A program made the position numbers and the translations under genes. The notes beneath the pieces are model-generated. The model made no database searches, was not told the DNA's origin, and saw nothing but the letters and a program-made list of their open reading frames with translations. DNA of 5,194 nucleotides from Minisyncoccota bacterium (GTDB lineage Bacteria; Patescibacteria; Paceibacteria; UBA9973): contig JAQVGE010000075.1 of NCBI GenBank assembly GCA_028696935.1, forward strand, positions 1 to 5,194, in the 5' to 3' direction. The stretch's first letter is position 1. Each line of letters opens with the position of its first letter. This document shows positions 4,460-5,194 of the stretch, one piece after another.

Positions 4460-5194
4460 ATGGCAAACAGGCACCTTTCACGTTCAATTGTTCTTCAAAC
4501 ACTCTTTGAGTGGGATTTTGATGGTGTAAAAGACTTAAATCCAGAAGAAATGCTAAATCGTAACATTCTTGAGTTTGGCCCTGGTCTTGATGACGCTCAT
4601 TTTATGAATGAGCTTCTTTTGGGTGTTGTTAAAAAGAAATCAATTATTGATGAAATAATTGAGAAAGCTGCCCCAGACTGGCCAATTGATAAAATCTCTG
4701 TTGTTGATAGAAATATTCTTAGAATTGGTCTATATGAACTTCTTTTTGGAGACAGAAAAGAAGTTCCCCCCAAAGTAGCTATTAATGAATCTATTGAATT
4801 AGCTAAGAGTTTTGGAGGCGAAAATTCCAGTCGATTTGTTAATGGTGTTTTAGGTGGTGTTTATAAAGAAATAGGAGAACCTGGCAAGGATGAGGTTGGA
4901 AATAAAAAGAAAAAAATTTTTGAAACTGACCCAGCCAAATTCCCTATAGAGAAAAAAGCTGGAGCAGTTGTTTATTCTCATCATAATAATAACCTTTATT
5001 TTGCTTTCGTTCATGATGTTTTCGGTTACTGGACTTTATCTAAAGGTGGAATAGAAGATGGAGAAGATGAAAAACAAGGGGCGATAAGAGAGATTAAAGA
5101 GGAGATGGGTCTTGATATAACAATCAAAGAACTACTAGGAAGGAATGAATATATCGCTTCACATCCAGAGAAAGGTAAAATTCGAAAACAGGTA
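4460..5194 (+). CDS. nusB: NusB-Nudix fusion protein (3' end outside window)
   Basis: The visible 245 residues hold two domains, and the frame is still open at the right edge. Residues 1-136 are NusB, the helical antitermination factor that binds boxA RNA with NusE (S10) during rRNA transcription. Recognisable parts are RHLSRSIVLQTLF near the N-terminus, VVDRNILRIGLYELLF (81-96) and the closing PPKVAINESIELAKSF and SSRFVNGVLGGVY segments. A charged Lys/Glu-rich linker (about 137-162) leads to a Nudix hydrolase domain from about 165. Its first strands are AGAVVYSHH and LYFAFVHD, then YWTLSKGG and a complete Nudix box at 196-218 (G-x5-E-x7-REIKEEMGL), with every consensus position filled. NusB proteins are usually about 130-160 residues with no such domain. 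The reading frame is continuous across the junction, so this is a true fusion unless a sequencing error removed a stop. ATG at 4460 has no well-placed Shine-Dalgarno sequence; an AGAGG lies too far upstream. The substrate of the Nudix domain is unknown. Confidence 0.92.
   Translation, partial: MANRHLSRSIVLQTLFEWDFDGVKDLNPEEMLNRNILEFGPGLDDAHFMNELLLGVVKKKSIIDEIIEKAAPDWPIDKISVVDRNILRIGLYELLFGDRKEVPPKVAINESIELAKSFGGENSSRFVNGVLGGVYKEIGEPGKDEVGNKKKKIFETDPAKFPIEKKAGAVVYSHHNNNLYFAFVHDVFGYWTLSKGGIEDGEDEKQGAIREIKEEMGLDITIKELLGRNEYIASHPEKGKIRKQV

Noticed and set aside
1..5194. Alternative genetic code with recoded UGA, as in some CPR lineages
   Set aside because: All genes read through without in-frame TGA, and Trp is encoded by TGG at conserved positions.
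1..5194. CRISPR array, tRNA, rRNA, insertion sequence or defence system
   Set aside because: No spaced direct repeats, tRNA or rRNA segments, transposase or other mobile-element genes are visible; the window is compact housekeeping sequence.

Overview
The window is AT-rich, densely packed bacterial DNA from what looks like a member of the Candidate Phyla Radiation (Patescibacteria), most likely a Parcubacteria-type lineage. This is inferred from protein features rather than from a phylogeny. The L32 protein begins MVIRMRHTR and has an NRRSHH stretch, unlike the usual MAVPKR-type start. The threonyl-tRNA synthetase lacks its TGS domain. NusB is fused to a Nudix domain. Most start codons have no Shine-Dalgarno sequence. 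UGA is not recoded in any gene seen here.

Layout. Positions 1-1467 (+) hold the C-terminal part of gyrB, open at the left edge. A strong bidirectional intrinsic terminator (1469-1508) separates it from the convergent thrS (1514-3253, -). Upstream of thrS, on the minus strand, is a complete and unusually compact T-box leader (about 3466-3301). Its antiterminator has the classic TGGAACC bulge, it ends in a perfect 17-bp terminator hairpin, and the best candidate specifier codon is ACC (Thr). A short shared region (about 3490-3540) carries the presumed thrS promoter and, in the opposite direction, a good promoter for a Nudix-like gene (3546-4085, +). That gene ends in its own terminator (4085-4120). 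The promoter of the next unit, rpmF (4158-4382), lies immediately after it and is placed so that the rpmF mRNA may be leaderless. An intergenic segment with a long inverted repeat (4385-4441) leads to nusB (4460 to the right edge), which encodes an N-terminal NusB domain joined to a C-terminal Nudix hydrolase domain.

How it fits together. These are mostly core information-processing genes: DNA supercoiling, Thr-tRNA charging, the large ribosomal subunit, and rRNA transcription antitermination. The T-box would couple thrS transcription to uncharged tRNA-Thr. rpmF and nusB form a ribosome and rRNA-synthesis cluster. Two Nudix domains lie within 2 kb: one degenerate and free-standing, one intact and fused to NusB. 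I see no mobile element, CRISPR array, tRNA or rRNA. The most notable items are the minimal T-box in a CPR-like genome and the NusB-Nudix fusion.
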